NCBI GenBank assembly: GCA_036898135.1
Contig: CM072513.1
Coordinates: forward strand, 37,163,340 to 37,227,339
From: Oncomelania hupensis
Taxonomy: Eukaryota; Mollusca; Gastropoda; Littorinimorpha; Pomatiopsidae
Direction: 5' to 3'
DNA length: 64,000 bases
Shown: positions 54,658 through 64,000 of the stretch, in pieces
How positions within the stretch are numbered: position 1 is the first letter of the stretch
Layout: the number at the start of each line of letters is the position of its first letter
Notes under the pieces: model-generated
Told to the model about the DNA's origin: nothing
Seen by the model: only the letters and a program-made list of their open reading frames with translations
Databases searched by the model: none
Translations under genes and position numbers: made by a program

Positions 54658-57600
54658 TTCAATTCAATTCAACTTCAATTCAACAAATCTTTATTACCTC
54701 TTACAAGGAATTATGACAGGCACTTGATCACTAAAATAAAACAAATACAAAGAAAAATGCAAATAAAAAATTAAACAAAGTATAAAGTAATCATCCCTCT
54801 CCCCTTCCGCTTCATCAAACCACACATGCACAACCACACGCACACTTACACACTGTAGAGCCGATTACAACAAGCAAGAGGAAGAGGAAGGAGCCTCAAG
54901 CAGAGCCATCAGCGCGTCAGGTTTGAGTTGATCAAGGCCACAGCAGAGGGGAGAAAACTGGATCGGTAACGTACAGTGCGGGTCTTAAGGCTCATGAGGC
55001 GTTTCCCAGAAGGTAGAATTTTAAACCAAGAAGAGAGAGGGTGGGTGGAATCATCCTTGATGCTGATGGCTTTGCCTAGGGCCCTTCTCTGAAACAATTC
55101 ACACAGAGGTGTCTGCTTTTCACCAATGATTTTGCTGCAGGTATTGGTAATACTGTTCAAGGAATTCCTACTTTTGACACTGAGAGATTGAAACCAGCAA
55201 ATGAATGAAAACGTAAGAACTGATTCCACGTAGGCACGATAACAATTTTTAAGTATGCTCTGCGAAACCAGAAGAGATCGGAGTTGGTACAACATGTACA
55301 TACGCTGCCTGCATTTCTTAAATATCATTTCGGCATTAGCTGGGAAAGAAAGCTTGTGGTCAATTATGGTCCCAAGGTATTTATATTGTTCCACTCTCTC
55401 TACAGTTTGATTTCTGAGGTGAAGTGCAGCCACATCTGTCCGAATCTTTCTGAAATCCACCAACATCTCTTTCGTTTTGCCGACATTGAGCTCCAGATGG
55501 TTACCTTCGCACCAGGTGACAAAGTCAACCACACTCCTCTCAAAGCTTATGGCCGAGTCGGAAGTGTCCACTACTGCGGCATCGTCTGAAAACTTGATGA
55601 TCTGCGAATCATCTCTGGAGCTCCTACAATCATTGGTATAAAGAGTAAAAATAAAAGGTGAGATAACTGTCCCCTGGGGTGTTCCGGTGTTGATAGACTT
55701 GGTTGATGAGAAACAGACAGAAGAAGAAGAAGAGTAGGACCTTACACAAACAACTTGCGTACGGTTGCTAAGAAAGTCAGAGATCCAGAGGGTCAGGTAC
55801 GGATTGATATTCATATTTTGGAGTTTGCTTACAAGGAGATGGGTTTGAACAGTGTTGAACGCGGAAGAGAAATCTGCGAAGAGGATCCTAACATAGGCAC
55901 CACCAAATTCCAAATGAGAGTGAGCAAAATGAAGCAGGGAGATAACTGCGTCTTCGACACCTCTGTTCTGCCGATACGCGAATTGAAGAGGGTCAAGCGC
56001 AGGCTTCGCCTGCTGTTTCAGCATGCCCAGCAATATCCGTTCAAAACATTTAATTAGTACTGAGGTTAGTGCTATTGGTCTATAGTCGTTCAGGCCAGAG
56101 GGGTTGGATTTCTTCGGAACCGGACAGATAGTGGCCGCCTTCCAAGACTGAGGCACATTGTGTGTTTCAATTGAAGCATTAAAAATATCACAGAATACAG
56201 GAGCAAGCTCCTTACTACATGCCTTGATCAACCTGCCACTAACACCATCAGGTCCTGAGGCTTTGTTATGGTTGACCCTGCTAAGAACCTTCTCTACTGT
56301 CTCCTGCTCAATTTTTGGAATCATATCACTATCTAGATTCTCTTTCAGAGTATCACATATCTTATTCCTTTCCTGTGAAAAGTCCTGCGTATCAAAACGG
56401 CAGTAGAATGTATTCAGTCTCTCAGCAAAATCCACCCTCTCCTCCTCATTCATTCCATCATCCCTCTCCCTGACCTCCCCCCTCCCCGCCAGCTCCCTCA
56501 GTCCCCTCCATGCATCCCTGACAGACCCTGAAACAAACCTCCCCTCCACTTTGTCTCTGTACCTCAACTTCTCTTCTTTAATCAATTTGTTTATTTCTTT
56601 CTGTAATACTTTCCCCTCAGACTTTTTGTTTTCAGCAAACAGCTTGTTTTTTTGTACAATCTTAGCCTTTAGCTTCTTAGTGATCCAAGGCTTGTTATTT
56701 GGATAAATTTTAATCTTTTTCTTTGGCATGATCATGTCTTCACAAAACAACATATAACTTGTGACAACATCAGTGGCATGACTTACATCGGTAACTTCCT
56801 CTGTCAATACCTTCCAGTCTGTGCAGTCAAAACATCCCCTCAGCTGCTCCACAGCATCAGAATCCCACACCTTAATCAGCTTAGTCTCCACCCTCTCTCT
56901 CCTCAACTTTTGAACATAGGTGGGTAACAATAATACTGCATTGTGATCTGATGTTCCTATGGGAGCTTTCAAGACAGATCTGTAAGCACTTGGGATGGTA
57001 CCATAGCATTTATCTAAAGTATTGTCTCTTCTAGTTTTACAGATCACATATTGGTGAAAATCAGGCAATGTAGTGTTTAGATTACAGGTGTTTTCATCTC
57101 CCAAAACAAACACAGGCGCGTCACGTGATACAGCACGTAGCCTGTCAACACACTCTGCAACAGCAGCAGCGGCACGCGTTATGTTTGCATTGGGGTGCAC
57201 ATAGACAACAACATAGAACAGTTGACCAAACTCGCGAGGCAGATAAGTAGGCCTGAGTGACAATGCCAGGAGCTCAAGATCCACTGTACACATTTGTTCT
57301 CTCACAATCACACTGCTCTTCTTACACCATCTTTCATTGACATACACAGCCACCCCACCACCCTTCCCTTTCCCAGTCACATCACTATCTCTGTCCATCC
57401 TGAAAGGGGAACCAAAACCATCAAGTTTTATGGCATCAGTTTGTGTGTCAGCACACCACCATGTCTCTGTGAAGCACAGCAAGCATGCATCGCGGTAGTC
57501 GGCAATATATTTGACATTGGCATAAAGTTCTTCAAACGTATTGTTATTGACGTGTTTGCCGAATGACCTAACGTTGGCGAGTATAACAGAAGGAAGAGGG

Positions 57601-57806
57601 ACGGCTGTTTTGATTGTTCGAAGCCGTAGCCTAACGCCACCTCTCTTACCTCTCTTCCTTCTGCTGCTGCTGCTGTTGTTGTCGCCATCGCCGCTCGACG
57701 CTCCTTCTCCCGCTTCGGTCCACTTGCCCTTGTGATAAGAGACAGAGACAGAGAGAAGACGAGAGAATGGCAAGGCCAAGGATCCATGAGATGATATTAG
57801 CACCAT
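54658..57806 (-). mobile_element. Rex1-like (CR1 superfamily) LINE with open 965-codon ORF
   Basis: The ORF runs 57806-54909 without interruption. An N-terminal endonuclease includes LLCFTETWW, GKGGGVAVYVNERW, FVLGDENTCNL (usually GDFN; Phe to Glu, but Asp and Asn kept) and PIGTSDHNAVLLLP. The RT has KASGPDGVSGRLIKACSKEL, LNDYRPIALTSVLIKCFERI, FADFSSAFNTVQTHLLVSKL, TPQGTVISPFIFTLYTNDC, the catalytic KFSDDAAVV (both Asp kept) and ELNVGKTKEMLVDF. It ends SSFLPSAVALINSNLTR. The 3' UTR (54688-54908) leads to a (TTGAA)n tail at 54658-54687. No ORF1 was seen. The Met at 57806 is the first in the frame, but the endonuclease similarity only starts about 90 codons later. This is the best-preserved LINE of the window. 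Confidence 0.92.
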
Positions 57807-57869
57807 GCACTTCTGTCTTTGTTTGGATTTTGGATTTTACCACCTCTGCCTGAGTTATCTTTAACAAAC

Positions 57870-58555
57870 ATCGGTCAATGTTTACACTCAGAGAATGTTG
57901 AGATTATGGTTTCATTGATTTAACTGACCTAGTAGCACTCCTTTTATGATAGGCACCATGTTGAGACGACGTGTACAGTCTACGTTTGGTCATTCATCCA
58001 TTGATGTCGTTTTCGTCGGCAAATCGGCCATTCACCGATAAAATTCCAAAATGGCCGAAAGAGTCATGTTCTGATCGGTCCGCTGTCCTAAGGTTTTACG
58101 CCTCAATCGGCCATCCTTTGTCCGATTTTTGTTTGCTTGTCTCATGTCTGTTTCGTTGTTATTGCTTCTGGCCATATTAATTTCCTATCGGATAAATAAA
58201 GGTGTTATGAGTTATTGTCGAAAATCGCGTATCGGAAACGCTAAGCAGACGACACATGCATCAGCAGAGAGAGTTAGAGTAACTCCCCTTGTTGCGAACG
58301 GCGTGCTTCCGGCAATAAAACTTTTCGTTTTCAAAATGCCGCCGAAAAATAAAACGAAACTTATCAGTGGCCTCTCGTTTGGTGTTGGAATGAAGTCAAA
58401 ATGATGGCCGAAAGATTTTCAAAATGCCCTAAAGGTTTGTGATTGAATCGGCCAAATGGCCTATGCTGAAAATTTCTAGCAACATCACTGTTCACCTCTA
58501 TCTTAACATCTCCTTTGTAGTACTTACAAAGGTCTGTTGGCCACATCTTGAGAGA
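57870..58555. other. No gene recognised
   Basis: Contains several AATGGCCGA / TCGGCCA motifs in both orientations between 58015 and 58460, suggesting a degraded inverted-repeat element. No limits could be set. Confidence 0.35.
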
Positions 58556-58781
58556 CGTTGTTGTTGTGTCAATTTTTTATTCATCAGATTAACATAAGTT
58601 GTACTGATGGAGAGACGATGTTTCATCACTTTATCTCAGTATTATTTTTGCTTTCTTGGAGAATGTTCTATAATGTTCTGGGTCAAGCTGAGTCATTATT
58701 CCGTTTTTGGGGTCACATCTGTTGCTTTGTAGTACATGTTATTTTCCGGTCTCGAAGATGCTGCAGGTGTTTGTAGGCATA

Positions 58782-58782
58782 G

Positions 58783-58858
<76 letters not shown>

Positions 58859-58930
58859 GCTCTCTCTTTTTTTCTTTCTTTCTTTCTCTGTCTCTCTGTC
58901 TCTCTATGTCTCTCTCTCTCACTTTCTCTC
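58782..58930. repeat. (CT)n microsatellite
   Basis: About 145 bp of CT-rich repeat with T-rich interruptions. Confidence 0.93.
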
Positions 58931-58974
58931 TCTCACTCTTTCTCTCTCTCTGCCACCTCCTCTTCTTGCTTCTT

Positions 58975-59016
58975 ACCATTCCCCACCTCTCCCGCTTCGG
59001 TCCACTTGCCCTTGTG

Positions 59017-59025
<9 letters not shown>
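58975..59025 (-). repeat. Rex1-like LINE, 5' coding fragment
   Basis: The - strand encodes SYHKGKWTEAGE, identical to the start of the Rex1-like ORF at 57740-57700, so it is a fragment of a second copy wedged between CT and GA arrays. Confidence 0.75.
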
Positions 59026-59085
<60 letters not shown>

Positions 59086-59087
59086 CA
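59019..59087. repeat. (GA)n microsatellite
   Basis: About 65 bp GA; opposite strand sense to the CT array at 58782. Confidence 0.93.
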
Positions 59088-59479
59088 TTGCCACAATTTC
59101 AGTTGTTTGTTGATGTGACTCACGCCCCTCCACTGATAAGAACCTGGCTTCCCCTTGCAACAAAGTAAATCCTCTTATCAGTCCATTTTCTGCAAGTTCT
59201 CATTATTTGAAACCCTGTTAGTAATAGTAGCGATAGTGACAGCAAAGGGGCGTTACAACGCAGGCGCAATATGGCCTTGTAATTTATTGGTCGTGCGTTC
59301 GAGCGCCACTGCCCCCTATACAGACTTTGTGCGTGGGGTTGGATAGGGAGTGCCATCTCCACATGTGATAGACACCTAGCAAGCACTATGTCCCTTCTCC
59401 CCGGTCATCCAGGATTGTGCTCAGTTGTCTGGGCGTCAGACGATGCGCCTAAGGCAGCGACTGGGTACCTCGTGTATTA

Positions 59480-60063
59480 CATTACATTACATTACATAAT
59501 TGTTGCTTTAGGTCCAGCGGACTCTTCCGAGCCAAATCAGATCGGACAACCCCCAATGCGCATAAAAGATCTGCTGAAACAACCCTAGTGGGAAAACTGA
59601 ATGCCCTCCACCAGCCAGTCACTTTACAATAAAGGCATCCCACGCAGGGGACGCTGAGGCTGCACTCTAATTTATCGAACCCCCGTTTACAAAAACAAAA
59701 TAGAATACAAACATCATTATAAATTATCAAAAAAACATATACATATAAAATGCCTACATTGCTAAATAATAACATCATAGGAAGCCCTAGTGACCACCTG
59801 GCAGAAAGCGTCCAATATTCCCAAGCTGATCCAACAGACCTCATACACAAACAAGGAGTCTTGTCCCGGAAGAGTTTTCAAGAAAAAAGGTAGGTGACTG
59901 GTCTAGCGAAAAAGAAGATAGTATACCAGATTGATAGAACAGAGCAGGACTGAGAAAGAGCAAATGAGAAAGACAGCGACAGTGGGAATTTAAAGCATAA
60001 AATTTCCAGAAAGTGGGGATACTATTTATACTGAAACCCCCGGCACCCCAACGGGGGTACCTC
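59480..60063 (-). repeat. Dispersed repeat A, full copy
   Basis: Tail (ATTAC)n at 59480-59497, terminal hairpin, body and, at the other end, TATAAATAG on the - strand and the CCCCCG/CGGGGG hairpin (60035-60062). Aligns with 1732-2325 along its whole length. Confidence 0.7.
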
Positions 60064-60164
60064 GGATATTAGCGTCTTGAGCAGCCCTTCAGCTGAGAAA
60101 GCGCTAGGCCTATTTGAAAGCGATTACATAAACAAATTAAACATAAATTAAAATATAAAAACAA

Positions 60165-60231
60165 TCTTCTTCTTCTTCTTCTTCTTCTTCTTCTTCTTCT
60201 TCTTCTTCTTCTTCTTCTTCTTCTTCTTCTT
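60165..60231. repeat. (CTT)n microsatellite
   Basis: About 22 triplets. The array resumes for a few bases at 60664, after the foldback element. Confidence 0.93.
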
Positions 60232-60663
60232 CACCCGGTATACATTGGTCGAAGGCTACCAGAAGCATGCTTTAGTAGTCGCTTCAACAGGCAATAAAGC
60301 ATGCTCTCATGCTTCAGAGCACTGCTTCCTATACTCTTCAAGCTCTATAGTGATGGAAAAAGCGCAATTTTACTGTAAATATATACAGAATGTTTCTCTA
60401 CAACGTTCCGCTCTTTCCGTCTCAAAAACCCATTTGCCTTCTTGGATTCTTAAATTGTATGAAACCAAGTGAGGACACTATCCTCCATCAACAAGACGAA
60501 ACTACCATTTTCTATTGTCATGAGTGGATTGGTCAATGCTTCTAGGGCTTGAAGAGTGTAGGAAGTAGTTCTCTGAAGCATGAGAGCATGCTTTATGGCC
60601 TGTTCAATTGAGGCGACTACTACAGCATGCTTCTATTAGCCTTCGACCAATGTGTATCGGGTG
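60232..60663. mobile_element. Foldback/MITE element with inverted repeats of about 110 bp
   Basis: The left arm 60232-60345 (CACCCGGTATACATTGGTCG...; includes AAGCATGCTCTCATGCTTCA) is the imperfect reverse complement of the right arm 60548-60663 (...CCAATGTGTATCGGGTG). It sits inside a CTT array, so the target duplication cannot be measured. The spacer (60346-60547) has no ORF. Confidence 0.85.
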
Positions 60664-61685
60664 TCTTCTTCTCCTTCTTTTTTTTTCCCCAGTTTCTCTG
60701 TTTGTACCTTCTCTAAGGCAGAGCTATCCAGGCTTTTATCCATAAAAGTGGTATGCCTGTGCGGTGTCAACTTTTTGTTCACCGCTGATTATGCCGATAC
60801 CTTGCGCCCTGCGTGGCACCGAGTGTAAATAACATTGATGCTAATAATTCTTTGAAGCGACAAAGTGTCAGCAAATTGCATTCGCCTCATTCTTCTCAAA
60901 AGCGCTGCGCTGTTGTTGCCGTCCTTTCAATGAGTATGCAGGCCACTTGAATTTCCCAAACCCATAAGTGTCAAACTTGCCAGCCTGCTGTTGGTTCCAG
61001 AGAAAATTATCAATACCAATCATCAATTATCAAGGTGCCAGACCCGCTCCACAAGTCGTAAGCTACAATTAAATGAATTATTTTACGATTGGAGCAAAGA
61101 TGCTGCCAGATGAAAAAAAAAAGTAGTTTTATAGCTTTATCATTCGGGAGCATGGTTATTTCCAACAGTACTATTTCCACCATTTTATCTTCCCACAACT
61201 GTAGGCTTTTTTTCGTTCCCACAACTCACTATAGTTTTTACAGATCTATATTCCCTCCGCCCTCTGTTTTCACCATCTCCTCTTCCTCACCTCTACCCCA
61301 ACCCCAAACCTTCGCCACCGCCATCACCAATATTGATCCCCCAGATCGCAACAACAAGCAATTTGTGATGCGATTGTGCAGATCTCAGCCGCATGACAGA
61401 TGGTCTTTGACACCAAACCTGCTATTTTCTCATTTTGGATCTAACTATACATGCTTTTACTCAAGTGTCAAGAATTTAGGGGATTAGAAAAAGTAAAATC
61501 TTCTTTTTGGGGTATGTGTTAAAGACGTGGTTAGATAACAATAGGCACGCTGTTAATAGTGTCTCAACAATAATATGGAACAATAATAACATCCAATAGG
61601 CAGGCAATGTTTTGTATTTTGAAATCTGGATTAACAGTGGTTGTGAGGTTGCTAAAGCCAATAGTTTTTTTTTTCTCTCTCTTTT
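60664..61685. other. No gene recognised
   Basis: No repeat or gene identified. The open frame 61089-61487 has no recognisable domain. Confidence 0.4.
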
Positions 61686-61689
61686 GAGC

Positions 61690-62330
61690 ATATATGTGTC
61701 AGACTTGGAAACTCTCCCGGGCTGCTGTGACTAGATCTTTACATAGGTTTCCCAATTATAATGATTTTGCAGGCACTCGCGTTTTCCCCGCCTTTGGTGG
61801 TAAAATATTGACCAAAGCGAAAGATTTTAGGAAAGAGCTTGTTGCAGAAAAAATGAACTTGCCCTTGCGGTTGCTGTTTGGAAAAGAAAATGTGACATTA
61901 ATATTAATGACTATACTGGTCAGTTGCTGTTCATGCTTCAAAAGAGGTTAGACTCCGGGTCCTTCATTGGAAAATTTTATAAAATGTTTACCCCACCAAT
62001 ATTTTGTTGTCTAAAATGAAAGTCAGGGACAGTAACAAGTGTGCTTATTGTAATAATACTGTAGATTTTCTTGAACATTTTTTTCTTTAACAATTCTGGC
62101 AAGAAATTGAAAATTACATTGGAATTAATTATAAGGTAAATATAAAACTTAGTGTTTCAGATGATGCACTGTTTGGGATTTTGAATGGGGATAATATAAG
62201 CAAAAATGTACTTGAAAAAATTAATCATATAATTCTAATAGCAAATATGTGTGTAAGTATATACAAAAAGACCCAGTCTTTTCTCCTTACTGTGGTTCCT
62301 TTTGAAAAAAATAGATGTTAATACGAGTTT
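61690..62330 (+). pseudogene. L1/Tx1-like LINE, C-terminal remnant
   Basis: Pieces in several frames resemble the C-terminus of L1-group RTs: KCAYCNNTVDFLEHFFF (the Cys-Cys-His-type motif), then ENYIGINYKVNIKLSVSDDA, LFGILNGDN and INHIILIANMCVSIYKK. Frame changes near 61890 and 62090. No catalytic RT part is present. Confidence 0.55.
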
Positions 62331-62439
62331 TGTAGCATGGTTTAGTCATATTGTGGGTATTTTTGTTTTTATTTACAAACGCAACATTTGTCCACATAAA
62401 ATAAATTTAAAAATAAATAGTAAAAAGTTTTAAAAAAAT

Positions 62440-63155
62440 TATTTAAAAAAACCCAAAACAATGAAGAAGACCTGAAATAACCTGATTTTTTACAAAAATA
62501 AAAAAAAGAAAAGAAGAAAGGTGGATTCGGTCTGCATGCAACGGTAAAAAAAAAGCAATTATTGTGTAATTAATGTACCAAATAAGAAAATAATAGCTGT
62601 TGTAATGTTAGAGAAAAAAGATAAAGAAAAAAAAAGAAAAGAAAAGAGAAAAGTAAAGAAAAAAATACTTTAAAGAATTAAATAAATAAAGCTAGAAAAG
62701 AAAAGAAAGGAAAACCTAAACGAAAAGGAGGAACAAAGAAAGATAAGAAAAGAAAAGAAAATGAAGAGATGGAGAGAAAAAGAAAGAAAAGAAGGAAAAT
62801 GAGAAGGAAAAAAGAGAAAAAGAATGTAATCAACAGAGAAAAACAACATAAAGAAAAGAAAATTAGGAAAGAAAACGCCACAAAGAACAGAAGGAAAAGA
62901 AGCAAAAAGAAAGAAATTACAGAAAACAAACAAGTAAGAAAATAAAACAAGAAAGAAAAGAAAGAAAGAAAAAGAAGTAAATGAATTTTAATAAAAACAC
63001 AAAAGAATCAAAAGAAAGAAACAAAACCAGAAAAAGAAAAGAAGGAAAAGAAAAGCAAGAAATAAAATAGAAGGAAAGAAAAAAAAGACAAAGGAATGAA
63101 AATAGACAAGAAAGAAAAGAAACCAAGAAAGAAAAGAAATAATAAGTTAACAATA
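62440..63155. repeat. A/G-rich low-complexity tract
   Basis: About 700 bp of AAAGA/GAAAA-type purine sequence on the + strand. The opposite strand gives long Phe/Ser/Leu frames that are not genes. Confidence 0.9.
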
Positions 63156-63650
63156 ATATTTACTGGTGTAGTGCTTTTACTTCAAATTTTTTAGTGTTTT
63201 TTTTTACATTTAAATTTTCAGTAAACTTTTAGCATTCAAGACAAAAACTAATTTTGAAGTCTCTTCCAATGTTCACGTTTCCGGGATTCCTGATGCCAAG
63301 TTTGGTTGTCACAGAATGGCAGGATTTTGTCCAGCTGTGAGAGAGGGATGTCAGGTTTAGAGTTAGTTGCGGGTGACATTCCTGATTTCCTACGAAATCC
63401 TGCCAGGCTCCAGATCCCGGCGATTTGTACAATACTGGCAATTAAATTAATCAGTTTGGAAAGTCTGGGTAGCTGTCCGTTTGTTTGCGCAGCTGTAGTC
63501 TCAGAGCTTTGGATATTTTGTTTGTGGGTAACAGTGTGCATGGCGCTCTTAAAAGGAATTATTTTATTTCCTAAAGCATTGTGCACGGAATACCAGAAAC
63601 TGGTTTTTACAAGCCTCTGTTTCTAAACAAGTTTGGTTTTTTTCTAAACA
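63156..63650. other. No gene recognised
   Basis: Overlapping open frames on both strands (63248-63626) without a recognisable domain. Confidence 0.4.
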
Positions 63651-63654
63651 CCCG

Positions 63655-63735
63655 CACACGCACGCTAACGCACACACACAGGTGAACACACATACACACA
63701 CTTACACACTAATTCAAGCACGCAACTCTCACTCA

Positions 63736-63814
<79 letters not shown>

Positions 63815-63900
63815 CTTCCCTCTCTCTCACTTTATTACTCTATCTCACACACACACACACACACACACAAACGCACACACACAACACACACCGACAACCT
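63655..63900. repeat. Compound CA/CT microsatellite
   Basis: CA arrays at 63738-63784 and 63845-63870 with a CT array between them. Confidence 0.93.
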
Positions 63901-64000
63901 CATTTGTAGATTGACCAGAACACCATCATTAGGCTTATCAAGACGATGATGATGATCCTAATCATTAACATAATCTTTTACCTCCTCCTCCTTTTCCTCC

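Noticed and set aside
61089..61487. 132-codon + frame
   Set aside because: No recognisable domain, Ser/Pro-rich, no splice or repeat context; treated as chance.
62670..63153. Phe/Ser/Leu-rich - strand frames resembling membrane proteins
   Set aside because: They are the antisense of an A/G low-complexity tract.

Overview
The window is animal nuclear DNA: AT-rich, intron-bearing and packed with dispersed repeats and microsatellites. There are no bacterial-type operons, rRNA genes or CRISPR arrays. The mix of a Gmr1-type Ty3/gypsy element, Rex1/CR1, L2, RTE-like and I-like LINEs, a Penelope-like element and tRNA/5S-derived SINEs suggests a marine invertebrate, probably a lophotrochozoan such as a mollusc. 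That assignment is inference.

Two host genes are visible and they converge. On the + strand, phase-matched exons at 3364-3476 and 22434-22598, with a possible third at 23478-23518, encode part of a kelch beta-propeller protein. The first two are separated by a 19 kb intron. On the - strand, seven phase-compatible exons from 40396 down to 28663 encode most of an LCAT/lysosomal phospholipase A2 (PLA2G15-like) enzyme with a complete Ser-Asp-His triad. Its signal-peptide exon was not found. One exon (30811-31213) inserts a Cys-rich module built from an internal duplication, and an 8.6 kb intron (31639-40275) is full of transposons.

The most striking region is the kelch intron. A Ty3/gypsy element on the - strand (4493-21554; 572-bp LTRs; TSD TACAG) carries its integrase upstream of reverse transcriptase, the Gmr1 order, which resembles Ty1/copia. 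Its 5' LTR is split by a second LTR element on the + strand (10778-21458; TSD GTAAA). That element is an LTR-internal-LTR-internal-LTR tandem. Both of its near-identical internal regions carry the same gag-protease ORF fused in frame to an integrase fragment, with no RT.

From 24 to 27 kb there is a truncated Penelope-like element with a GIY-YIG domain and a candidate hammerhead ribozyme, a tRNA-derived SINE, and the long copy of a TIR-flanked family that carries a SINE inside it (further copies at 32, 39 and 45 kb). From 33 to 54 kb lie several dead copies of one RTE-like LINE, two of them split by different small DNA transposons with readable target duplications. The same stretch holds an L2 LINE (44.5-47.2 kb), an approximately 64-bp minisatellite (49.6-50.4 kb) and an I-like RT/RNase H remnant (50.4-52.7 kb). 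From 54.7 to 57.8 kb lies a Rex1-like LINE with an uninterrupted 965-codon endonuclease-RT frame. The last 6 kb hold a foldback element inside a CTT microsatellite, a LINE tail and purine-rich low-complexity DNA.

No tool was run. Coordinates of exons, LTRs, TIRs and target duplications were read directly from the sequence. Clade names rest on recognised protein motifs and should be confirmed by search.
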